From NCBI GenBank assembly GCA_030141605.1, contig JAQGDQ010000207.1, positions 101,347 to 165,346 on the forward strand: a stretch of 64,000 nucleotides of DNA, read 5' to 3'. Of the stretch, positions 52,981-62,700 are shown piece after piece. The DNA is from Tubiluchus corallicola. Lineage: Eukaryota > Priapulida > Priapulimorpha > Priapulimorphida > Tubiluchidae. The notes beneath the pieces are model-generated. The model was given only the letters and a program-made list of their open reading frames with translations, did no database searches and was not told the origin of the DNA. Made by a program: the position numbers and the translations under genes. Positions within the stretch are counted from its first letter, which is position 1. Every line of letters starts with the position of its first letter.

Positions 52981-54311
52981 GGTGTTATTTGTAGTTATAA
53001 TCATCGACGTCATCGTTGAAATTACTTGGCTCTGAGACAGTCAAACTGAAGTCACAGAGCACATCAATTAGTAACACTAACCATCTTATTATGAGTCGCA
53101 TGGATTTCATATGATTCTTGTAGAGTCTGGGAGAGGTTGGCTTTCTTCCCTCTTGCACGAAATTACGAAATGTGTGAGTGTACATTAGCCATTTATATAC
53201 GTTAGGCATGGAATTTCAATATGAAATGGATGTACCCACAGGAGTACAGGCCGATTTCTGCAAGGGGGGGGGGGGCTGAGCCAGCTTTTGCCCGAGAAAT
53301 ACAGTGCCAATTCGAAGAAAGTTCCGTGTTGGGAATTGCCTCACCCTACCCCATGATAAAAAAATTACGACAACACGGATTTTGGGTATTTCATATGGCG
53401 GCAAGGACAATTTTTATGAATTTCCTTTTTTATGGAAAATATTATTTTATTTTTACGAAACTGTCCGAAAAAGCTGGTGGTTGTCCGAAAAAATGTGTTT
53501 GCTCGAATCTGGGGGAGTGGGAACTGCAGACACCCCTGCCCCCTGGCTCATACGCCTGTGGATGTACTTATTCAGATAGTCAAACATGTGAACATTAGTC
53601 AACTATACGGTAACAGTTGAAAACAGTTTCACCAAAATTATTTAATATCATTATACCTTTAGCTTATTACCCTTAATGCTACACTTTAAACTAGACTTTG
53701 CACTTTCATTATCATTTTTGTAATAGTAATATTTTTATAAAAATAAAAATTGTACCCATAATAGCTACTTGGGTTGCCATGTAAGTTTATGAGCCAAAGT
53801 TGGCGAATTTATGAGAGCAAACTTAATAACAGAATAATTAAAACAATACGCGTGCTTTTACGTGCTTAATGTTATTTATAGTTTAGAGTAAGTTATGTAC
53901 TTTAACGGATATTTTTCAGTAGCCCAATACCTACAACTGTTACGGATTTTAGTAATTATTATATAAGTTCTGCATCCTATTATTAATTGAAGTTTTCTAG
54001 CAGTTTATTAATATTTTACATTGTAAATGAAGAATAAAGGAAGCTGATTATTGCTTATTGAAATGCTTGATTATTGAAACACCTTACCTTGTCTGAAAGA
54101 ACCATGAAATAATAGTATACAATTAATAATTTATGAATATTTATAAGAAAAAGGTACTGTTAAAATAAATGAAACACTTACCACGCAATTTACAAGTGAT
54201 TAAAATTTACTGATTTTTATTAAAGATCGCCATTAAACGCTAATGAATGAATGCTGATTCATAAACACTTACCAGACACAAACTTAAGACAAATCCACTC
54301 AGGTAGTGCAT
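47708..54311 (-). CDS. Secreted Gly/Tyr-rich, acidic repeat protein, three exons
   Basis: Family not recognised. Exons 54311-54273, 52456-52308 and 49673-47708 join in phase to 717 aa. The first splice completes an almost ideal signal peptide, MHYLSGFVLSLCLGISVA before QLGGG, which confirms start and joins. Then come a Gly-rich part (QLGGGAGGNLAGGATAGFGG), a basic RRRF site, a Gly/Tyr/His-rich part at about residues 95-135 (GGYHGGYGGYGGYHGYGH), an acidic run near residue 180-200 (EEDIEVDDDDDDSGDEEEDD), a Ser/Asp/Glu-rich middle, and three near-identical 105-residue repeats at about 386-700 with TDDTSSD, QEDTSDDTDDTSSASRGLQL, QPQQQFERSDNIYLHPAQPS and PNFGYPSTYQGDQTYPG. There is no cysteine in the large exon. 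Composition suggests an extracellular matrix, cuticle/silk, adhesive or biomineral protein; that role is inferred. Confidence 0.85.
47761..48705 (-). repeat. Three 315-bp coding tandem repeats
   Basis: Unit boundaries at 47761, 48076 and 48391 are exactly 315 bp apart, so each unit is 105 codons. Units differ by only a few substitutions (for example Thr/Ala before TIGSGSQG), pointing to recent duplication or gene conversion. Other frames also stay open and give shadow ORFs. Confidence 0.97.
50303..51166. repeat. 27-bp minisatellite, about 32 copies, with higher-order pattern
   Basis: Units are variants of AACAAGTATCTTCATCTATG then TATATGT. A marked variant containing TCATATATGTATATGTTACA recurs at 50541, 50703 and 50892, that is 6 and 7 units apart, so blocks of units were duplicated together. 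It lies in intron 2 of the secreted-protein gene. Confidence 0.95.
51290..51480 (+). pseudogene. LINE tail fragment, same family as 34.8 kb
   Basis: IRIRRLRWVGQLMTLPEQHQ, then a stop, then degraded sequence resembling the 34.8-kb fragment. Intronic. Confidence 0.6.
52072..52190 (+). pseudogene. LINE tail fragment, end of same family
   Basis: RPNLSTESHELKILAADRKQ then WGDLIKDRGSM is the L..L..DRxxWxxLI ending seen at 34.8 kb. It may be the rest of the 51.3-kb copy after an insertion. Confidence 0.6.
52308..52456 (-). CDS. Secreted protein exon 2
   Basis: Acceptor ATTTCAG|GGC, donor GA|GTAAGT. Encodes GISVAQLGGGAGGNLAGGAT, then AGFGGGRNVIGLSNQALTSR and QQRQGGAGDE. Ends in phase 2, matching the A|CTG start of exon 3. 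Confidence 0.85.
52905..52980. repeat. ATT trinucleotide microsatellite
   Basis: About 25 uninterrupted ATT units. The poly-Leu ORF across it is an artefact. Confidence 0.97.
53260..53580. repeat. Possible dispersed-element remnant
   Basis: Starts with a G run and ends in CCCTGCCCCCTGGCTCATAC, a style of sequence common at DNA-transposon ends. Several overlapping short ORFs lack motifs. Weak evidence. Confidence 0.3.
54273..54311 (-). CDS. Secreted protein exon 1 (signal peptide)
   Basis: Thirteen codons, MHYLSGFVLSLCL, before donor CTG|GTAAGTG. Too short to show as an ORF, but supported by the signal peptide formed with exon 2. Confidence 0.82.
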
Positions 54312-55473
54312 GATGACGGTATCTGAGTTCTTGCAAAACGGCAACGATGTCTTTTTTTTCTACCAAGCACCCGACTGTGCTTCAAACTTACGTCTTGGTA
54401 ACAACACCAATGAGACGAAATGAGGTCACAATGTCACCAAAGTGCGGGGCAGTAGCCTGAGCAAGACCTCGTGCTCCATAGCTTTGCGACGTCACCATAA
54501 TAAGACAATTAACTTTCTTCTAGAAGCGAGGAAGTTTTGCTTCTAGCCACTCTCAGGATTGTGTAATATGTAAAGTAGCATCCATTTGTGGGCCAATGAC
54601 TGCTTGGGTGTTTAGAAATTACCTACTTGCTAACAGACTAACTTGGTAATTAGTCTAACAATTTGTTCAGCTAGGCGTATAAATTGGCAGATTTCGTTCA
54701 CGCCGAGACAACATAATTAACAACGTTTTTACGAGATTTATTAAAGTTTGCTACGTGTCGTAAGTTCAAGCGGCTTGTAACTGATTTTTAAGGCTAATCT
54801 GTCGTTTGTTGAGGTTTTTTTAAAACAATTTATTTACCGATACATTGAATAGTAAACTTGGCAGTTTACAATTTAAATACCAAGATTTGATGGATAGTGC
54901 TCTTCTGCGACCTGTCATAGTCATAATCATAAAGAAGTCAAAGTGCCTATCAAGGCTCAATTTTTTTATTTTTCACAGGAACTTTCGTTCTTTCAGCTTT
55001 CAAGATCCAGGCCACACAATTTAATTTCAGTTGTTGAAGTCCGTGAAGTACGAAAGCTCATGTGAAAAATGAGAAATTTCAGACTTAATGGGTACTTTGA
55101 CTACTTTATGACCAAGATTTCATCGTTAAACATTGCCACACAATTTAATTTCAGCTGTTGAAATCCGTGAAGTACGAAAGCTCATGTGAAAAATAAAAAA
55201 TTCACACTAACGGGTACTTTGACTACTTTATAATCAAGGGGTAATCGTTAAACATTTTATTTAGAATATAAAAGTCGTTAAATGAAATTTGTAGTGTAGG
55301 TTAGACTGCCGAATAAAAACCAACATGATGTTCTGCAATGAAAAAGCCCAACCATTCGATAAATGAAGCCGGAAAATCAAAAGCGTCTTGTTATGCAACC
55401 TGTTGGTTTCAGTCAGCCAAGATAATTTGCAAATACAATGTGGTGAATACGTTATGTAACTCCTGGTGATGTT

Positions 55474-55665
55474 TTGCTCTGGGGAAAGAAAATCAGAATC
55501 AGTAACAACGTTAAGTATTTAGGTGACATTTTGTCAGATAATGCAAAAGATGGCGATGATATTCTTAATCAACTTCGTTTATTTTACACGAGAGGAAATG
55601 CCCTTGTAGGTCATTTTTCTCATTGTACGAAGGATGTAAAACGTACGATATCTAAGCCACATTAG
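55474..55665 (+). pseudogene. LINE reverse-transcriptase-distal fragment
   Basis: NNVKYLGDILSDNAKDGDDI then RLFYTRGNALVGHFSHCTKD and VKRTISK matches the VKYLGxxI...DxDI..Q.R..Y.RGNxLxRxF..C...VK segment that follows the RT palm in many LINE ORFs. No YxDD motif is left upstream. Confidence 0.8.
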
Positions 55666-56899
55666 TTTGGACGAATTTTTCCTTGTACATCTTTAATAAG
55701 CTAAAGTCTGCTACACAACAATAGTAATTCTTCAAAATATAGATATTTCTTCAAAATATTCTTGAAAAATTCTTCAAAATATAGATATGCTACTCGAGTT
55801 TCTACAACCTGTGTAGAAAATGATAATAATCATTTCAAAGTTATTTTGCGTGCATGTACATGAAATCTTAGATGCCATGTTTTAAACTCTCCTAATGGTT
55901 TATTAAAACATGTAATTTACAATGGTGATGTTTTTATATGCTCTAAAGTTTCTGCCCATTGTAATGTAAATTTAATGTATTTTAACGTATGTGATTTTTT
56001 TACACATTTTCACTAAATTCTGTTCTTATATTTCCTGTAAATTGTAAGTTTTCGTTTTCAATTAGTTTTTGGTGGTTATCGTATTTTTGTGGCTTAAAAC
56101 TCTGTTTATGAGCTGAAATAAAGAAGAAAAGAAAATAATAATAAGAAATACAGACAACAAAATCCCAATTTCAATGCCAATTTTCGAGAGCCGTACATCT
56201 TAAAAACAAACAATATTATTTATTTGGACACTAACAGCAAAAACAACAGCAAATGTATAACAAACAGGCAAAAAAGTAAGCGAAGATATGTCTCTTAACA
56301 TTTTTGGTCTACAATTCATGTGAAATAATCGTAATGATATAATACACATCTACTTCTTTAATTGCTAAAACATAGAGTTTACATACAATCGTATTTAAAT
56401 TTTTAACATCTAACAAAAATAAATATTTATTATGCACATATTTTTGCCATTTTTAAATAACAATTATACACAGCTAGGTCAATTCAAGCACAATTAAATT
56501 TCATAATCATTGTACAGTACAATGTGTAGGGGGCGGTGGCAAACGTACACACTATATTAAAATTATGTTATTGTAGTATTCAAAAACGTTATGTGAAATT
56601 GCTGCTAAAAGTATGTCCTTTATAATGAATCCAGGTAATAAGATGACAGGTAAAAACAGAAAAAATTCACAAGAAAAAGTCACAGGAAAAAATGAATGAC
56701 ATTAACCCTAAGAACCATAACCCTAAGATTGTATAAAACCTTATGTTTTTCACGTGCATGAAATTCCATGATATATAAATGTAAATGCTATCCATACTGA
56801 TAATGCTCGTCCAAATGACTCTAATAAATTAAGAATGTATAGACTGTTCAAAATCTCAGTATAAACTCGAAAATCATCTTTTGATTACTGATGTTCCTA

Positions 56900-57290
56900 G
56901 AGCACATTTAAAAGGAAACCTACACAAAATTCTATGTTAGCGTGCATAAATTACAAATTGAAGCTGGTCGATATATCAGGCCTAATACACCTGTTGACAT
57001 GAGAAAATTTATTTTATGTAAGATTGTTATGGGAGCACGGAAGATGAATTTCACTTTATTATGCAATGCAATGTTTATTGTCACGAAAGGACTGCGTTTC
57101 TAAATCAAATATCAGACATCTTTTCAGAATTCTCATCCATGTGTGATACTGATAAATTTATATTTTTAAGCAGCTTTAATTACAGATTTATAATTAATGA
57201 AGCCCTGATCGTATATGAAAACGTAGAAAAAACGTTCTGTTTAAATAAAATAATTATGGTGGACATTTTAAATATAGTTTTGTGTTTAAA
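56900..57290 (+). pseudogene. LINE C-terminal fragment
   Basis: LKLVDISGLIHL-like degraded sequence, then IEAGRYIRPNTPVDMRKFIL, then YGSTEDEFHFIMQCNVYCHE and R, matching the EtGR...P.e.R.C..C....DExHFxxxCxxYxxxR tail of LINE ORFs. It may belong to the same broken element as 55474-55665. Confidence 0.72.
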
Positions 57291-57554
57291 GTTGGAACTA
57301 ATTATAATTTTATTATCATATGTAAAAAAGTTACGTCGAAATCCAGTTAAGTTTGAACAAAAATAATACGTTTTGTTCCTCTTCTATAAAGCAGTTTTCG
57401 GTAGGTACTTTATCGTGTCAGTCTAGCAAGACTAATGACTATAAAGCTAGATTAATGACTACATACACAGTAGTCACTAGTCAATACATGAGGTACCAGT
57501 GTTCCTTGAACAGAAAGGCGACAACAGTTTTGAATTCCAACAAAGAAATTACAG

Positions 57555-57690
57555 TTCAGCACATACGAGACAGCCACAGCAATAACAGCAAGTGACAATT
57601 ACTGCCAGAACACCAATTCAGTAGCGCTTTGTGGGAGGAGATTTACTACTTGCAGCATTTAGACGCACTTCTATCGGTTGTGTTTTTCTA
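57555..57690 (+). repeat. Direct repeat, copy 1
   Basis: AGCACATACGAGACAGCCAC through TTTGCAGCATTTAGACGC-like words, repeated at 58.26-58.40 kb at moderate identity. Confidence 0.75.
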
Positions 57691-58138
57691 CAGTAAAAAG
57701 TGGATGGTTTTCAAAAGTGCAGGCGTTCCATAGCAGACAACTTTCAATTATTAGGTCTGTCATATTATGTCCAGATGAATGAAGAAATAGAGGGATGGGG
57801 AAACCAGGCCAGGAATGTATAACAGTAACACATTTTTTGTAATAAGTGGCAAATCATTACTAAACGTTCGTCATTTTCATGTTTCTCCGGCATGTTGATA
57901 CTTGTTGGATACGATAATAGTTGCTGCCGAGTAAGAGTTTGTGAAGCTTAGCCCTGATTGGTGATCTGTGTATTGAAATCGTCCGTTTGTGACGTAGCGA
58001 CAGTAAATGCAACACGTCTTCACTTGGTCTCAGTCTGCTTTGTGGACTAGTGCTTGTCGACGAGATTTCCATTCTGCAGTCAATCTACAAGAATAAAACA
58101 GTGTAATGCTTGTGAGTTAGTAATCGCCTAGTATGTGG

Positions 58139-58210
58139 TTTAGTGACCGGAGTTAAGCAATGCCGATCTGGTTAGTAATAGTATCGGTGACAACTTGGTT
58201 GAATACTATT
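58139..58210 (+). repeat. 5S rRNA-like fragment
   Basis: GGAGTTAAGCAATGCCGATC then TGGTTAGTA and TATCGGTGAC resemble the 5S rRNA internal promoter, more degraded than the 7.2-kb copy. Confidence 0.4.
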
Positions 58211-58256
58211 TTTGGAAAGTTTTGGATTCCAACATGAAAATTCATTTGAAAGAGCT

Positions 58257-58400
58257 CAGCACATAACGACGCAATCACAACAATAACAGCCAGTAACAGT
58301 TACTGTCACAACACTATTTCAGTAGGGTTTGTGGGCGGAGATTTAATATTTGCAGCATTTAGACGCTATTCTGTCAATTAGAACGGTCCTATCAGTTTTA
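58257..58400 (+). repeat. Direct repeat, copy 2
   Basis: Second copy of 57555-57690, with GGGCGGAGATTTAATATTTG and CAGCATTTAGACGC. Confidence 0.75.
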
Positions 58401-58631
58401 TTTTTTATACTGCAGTATATAAAATGTATATAATATAGCTATACTGGTTTTTATTTTTTGTCACACTGAGAGAGACTGTAGTTGAGAGGCTGTATCTGAC
58501 CATGGTTGAGGCTCATTTTGTCAGAGCCTCATCTTAGAAGATTATTCTTGGCAACGACATCAATATCATTTTCGCCATAACCGTTTTCAATGACTGGGCC
58601 CTGTTTAGGATAATGACGCCATAGTGCCCTG

Positions 58632-59282
58632 ATTTGTGACGGATTAACTTCCATGTCAAAGTGCCTGAGGGTCTCAAAATCGTTTAATTTCTGCACGAAA
58701 AATTCTCCTTACGGGTCTCCTCAGCTACAGTGCTGAAGCACAATTAAATGGAGTTTTGAACATGGGGATGAGGGAACCTGACAGGGGCTAAAGCATGGGG
58801 TTGAGGGAACCTGACAGGGGCTAAAGCATGGGGTTGAGGGAACCTGGCAGGGGCTAAAGCATGGGGTTGAGGGAACCTGGCAGGGGCTAAAGCATGGGGT
58901 TGAGGGAACCTGGCAAGGGCTAAAACATGGGGTTGAGGGAACCTGACAGGGGCTAAAGCATGGGGTTGAGGGAACCTGACAGGGGCTAAAGCATTGGGTT
59001 GAGGCAACCTGGCAGGGGCTAAAGCATGGGGTTGAGGGAACCTGACAAGGGCTAAAACATGGGGTTGAGGGACCTGGCAGGGGCAAAAGTTCCTATCAAG
59101 TGAAGTGCATGAACTTAAAACAGGTTTATGAACAGGTTCCCTCAACCCCATGTTCAAAACTCTAGTTTAGTTGTGCTTTAGCACTGTAGCTGACGAGACC
59201 CGTAAGGAGAAATTTTCTTACTAAAATTAAACGATTTTGAGACCCTCAGGCACTTTGACATGAAAGTTAATCTATCACAAAT
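58632..59282. mobile_element. Foldback element: 150-bp inverted arms around a 33-bp minisatellite
   Basis: Left arm 58632-58780 and right arm 59133-59282 are near-perfect reverse complements (AAGTGCCTGAGGGTCTCAAA versus TTTGAGACCCTCAGGCACTT; CCTTACGGGTCTC versus GAGACCCGTAAGG). The loop holds the 33-bp tandem array. No transposase; no clear target duplication. The right arm ends 20 bp past the stop codon of the adjacent receptor exon, so it sits in that gene's 3' UTR. Confidence 0.88.
58761..59089. repeat. 33-bp minisatellite, 10 copies
   Basis: Units CATGGGGTTGAGGGAACCTG then ACAGGGGCTAAAG, alternating GACAGG/GGCAGG and AAGCAT/AAACAT variants. Lies in the loop of the foldback element. Confidence 0.96.
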
Positions 59283-59301
59283 GAACAACGTACCTTGCTT
59301 T

Positions 59302-59724
59302 TTAATCCACATCATCAGCTTCCTCTATTGCATACCCGCCGTCCGTTCCTCTACGGAGTTTGTACATCCTCATCTCGTTGCCGTCGTAACGAGACTTATA
59401 GTTAACGGAAACGGCCGTAGAACGTGTCTGACTCATGGACATTTGCCTATTGTACTTGTACTGTTGGACGTACCGTTTCCCTCTAAAACATGCGCACAGA
59501 GCGTACTTGAAACTCTCCCGAAAGTTTTTAGACATGAATCCGTAAACTATCGGATTCACGCAACTGTTAAAGTACGCCAAGAGGTAGAAACACTGTCTCA
59601 TGGGCTTCAGGTACCCTTCGTTAAGTTGGGGCAGTACGTCCCAAGCTATTAGGACGTGATTGATGAGTATAGGGCCCCAGCAGATGGCGAATAATAATAT
59701 CACAGCAACGAGCATTTTGATCAC
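59302..59724 (-). CDS. Peptide GPCR terminal exon (TM6, TM7, tail)
   Basis: Acceptor ATTACAG|GTG at 59725, stop TAA at 59302-59304. Contains CWGP and NPIVY. Confidence 0.92.
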   Translation of the reverse strand: MIKMLVAVILLFAICWGPILINHVLIAWDVLPQLNEGYLKPMRQCFYLLAYFNSCVNPIVYGFMSKNFRESFKYALCACFRGKRYVQQYKYNRQMSMSQTRSTAVSVNYKSRYDGNEMRMYKLRRGTDGGYAIEEADDVD

Positions 59725-62700
59725 CTGTAATAGAAAAACAAACCGATGCAGGAAAGGCAATCATATTTTTTGTACAGTACAGTTCTGGATGGTGCATTAT
59801 TTACCTGCACCCCCTAATAAATCAATGAAACTAAACTAGTTGTTATGTTTAGTGTCGTAGTTACTTCCAAGCTTGCCCTACAGGGGCCAATGTAAATAAT
59901 TCCATATGCTTAATATGACCCGTGGGCTGTACTGAGTTTAACACAGTTGAATTGTCAATCGGTTGTGACAATTCTTTAGCGTCTGGTATGATCACTGAAG
60001 AGTCCAGAGAAGAACTCTGCCAACCGCCACATGGTCTAGCGGTTGATGGCAATGTTTCCAAAGAATATGGCATTTTGGACGATCCTAAGGATTCCAACGA
60101 CAATCTAAAATGATCTGAGTTGTATGGTGTCTGTGTAAGTGTACTTGTGTTTGACTTTGCAACACATTTTGAGGTGTTCAAGTGAGCTGGTATCACAGGA
60201 CGTTGTGATGGCTTTAACACCGAGGACTGGGACGTTGTTACGGAGTTCTCAGCTGCGCTTGTGGTACCAAAGAGCTGACCCGAACCATTGCAGGCTAGCA
60301 TTTGTTTAAAAGCCAGACGAAAGTCTTTGTTCTTCCAAGCGTAAATGAGTGGATTGAGAAAGGAGTTGGAAAACGCCATGATGTAGCTTAGTCGACGTAT
60401 CTGCACGTAGAATGGTTGATACGTTGTGGTCAGACACAGTATGCTGAACAACGTCACAGGCAGCCAACACACCACAAAAGATCCTACAACGATTGACAGA
60501 ATCTTTGCAGCTTTTGCATTTTTTCGGTTCGTGCGACTTTGATTAGCATCGACGCCCATCTGTTTCAAGTGGCTGTTAGCTATTGACACGAGTTTCACGT
60601 ACATGACGACCATGATGAAAGCAATGATCAAGAAGTGACTACAGATCATCATTGACACTCCGCGGTTAACGACAAACTCGTAGATGCAAAATCCGGTGTC
60701 GTTTGGCGGATAACTGAAGAACTGCCAACTGCTGGTCATGATCGAGTACGTCCAGGTGCAGAGAATGGTGATGGCAGTGACACTGCGATTGACAATGATG
60801 GGGTAGTGAAGAGGATACTTAATGGCGATGAATCGATCAACGGTAACGGCTAGTAGCGTTGTCAGCGATTCCATCATGAAAATGTTGATAAAGAAGAACA
60901 TCGACAGACAGCCCAGTTCTGAGATATCAACAGACTTTCCTCCGATGAACAAGACGGATTGCACGATTTGTATGTAAACACCCGTGAGTAAGTCGGTTGT
61001 TGCCAAATTCGCCACGTAACAGTTGGCATAAGTCCTCAGCCTTTGATACTTGAACACTGATATGATGACGAGAATGTTTAGCACTTCGATGAACAATCCC
61101 AGCGAGTAGTAAACGGAGAGATTGAGAATAATAGTTTGCAGAGAGGCGTCTTCAACAAGTGAGTCAATTTCGCTGATGTTGGTATCTTTGCTGTCTCTTA
61201 TATTCGACAGATTGCCGGCTACAGTAGAAACTACATTGTTTGTAGAAATCATTATGGTTTCAAATCTTTCTTCCCAGTAACAGCCTCAGAAGTAGGTAAA
61301 TCCGAGAAAAAACTTCATCAGATTAAGAATTTGTTACATATCTTCACTATTTTCTTATTTTTCCGTATCAGGTGTGATCATTAATACGCATGCTCTTGGT
61401 GTGACGTAATGAAATCTATAAATAGATGACATGGGAATTCATCTCTTGCTTCTTTTTCTTCGAGGAAATGTTTTCATAAAACATTTATCGAATATATCAA
61501 CTAATGGTGTAATTGTTAAAGCATCACGTACGCAACTCATAAGTGACTAGTGTTTAGTGTTAAAAAGAACAGAAAAAGTTTGTTCAATAAAGAACAATTC
61601 AGAATAATTACATCGCGAAAAATCTACAGAAATGGTGCAAAATCTTTGCAAAGGTACTTGCCTTTGAATTACACTCGCAATTCTTTATTTGGGGACGAAA
61701 GTTTTTGACCGATTTGATTTAAATCTCAGTGTTTTTACGCGTGTTAACTATTGATAAAATAATACACTGGGCGACGTTAAAACGGAAAAGATTTTACACA
61801 AAAAGAACCGTAATGCACCGAACGAAAATGCAAACTGGAACAATGGCTGAACGGGGTCGGATTAAGGCGGGGGGGGGGGGGGCAGGTCTCCCACATAGTT
61901 AAACCAGCTCTGTGGCTGAACGCTTAACATTAGAACAGTGGTTCCCAAACTTTCTCGGACCGTTACCCAAATCGGGAAACCCGGTCGTGTCCATTACCCC
62001 CCACCTAGTACTACTTCTCCAACTCAAAAAGTAAACACACGTATATGCCACAAGCAAGCAAAATTATTTGTGTTTGTTCGTGACATAAATAAATTTCCAG
62101 GTGTTGTTGTTGTATTGTTGCCAAAACAAGAATTACAATTACTGAACCTGCTCATTACTGAGTGATCGTGGGAACGTGCGAATCATGGACCCCGTGACAC
62201 AGTGTTGCCTGCCGGAGGCAGTCTCTTCAAGAAGAAAACTACGTAAAATGCATTCCGAGCGAAGTTTTAAAAATTTTCAGAGGGGTGCCCATTACCCCCC
62301 CCCCCCCCAAAAAAACCATACAACCCTCGGGGGGTAATTTACCCCTACTTTGGGAACCACTGCATTAGAATATCTACTTTTCTTATTGTGTTTTTTTTTG
62401 TAACTCATTAAGTGCCACGATGTACTCAGGTCAGACATTGAGTAGTTGTACCCGTGTAACAATGGCATTTTCTGAGCTACAACAGTCGAGGTGTACAAGT
62501 CATTTGTATTCATAATGTATTGCAAGAAGTAATTCCTCTAGTCTTCCTTAGAAGTATGGTAAACATTAAAATAGTCTATCATCATCTCTAGTTGTAACAC
62601 TTTAAAACCACTTTGTTCTTGTTAAGATCGTATACAAGGCGATAACGACTGCTGGTGGACAAGTCTTCGATATCTGGTATTGTTACAATCTGGTGTTTAA

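Larger units (their letters stand above)
54312..58630. other. Intergenic region with LINE debris
   Basis: Upstream of the secreted-protein gene. A pair of similar blocks at about 54.96-55.09 and 55.14-55.23 kb share ACGAAAGCTCATGTGAAAAA and GGGTACTTTGACTACTTTAT. LINE fragments follow at 55.5 and 56.9 kb and a roughly 150-bp direct repeat at 57.6 / 58.3 kb. No host gene seen. Confidence 0.6.

Noticed and set aside
52823-53035. Poly-leucine ORF
   Set aside because: Read through the ATT microsatellite.
58721-59157. Two overlapping minus-strand ORFs rich in CFSPCQVPSTP and ALAPARFPQPH repeats
   Set aside because: Both arise from the 33-bp minisatellite in two frames; neither has flanking coding sequence.
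61412-61424. TATA box for the nested GPCR (CTATAAATAG)
   Set aside because: The TATAAA form reads on the plus strand, opposite to the gene. On the minus strand it is only a weak TATTTATA.
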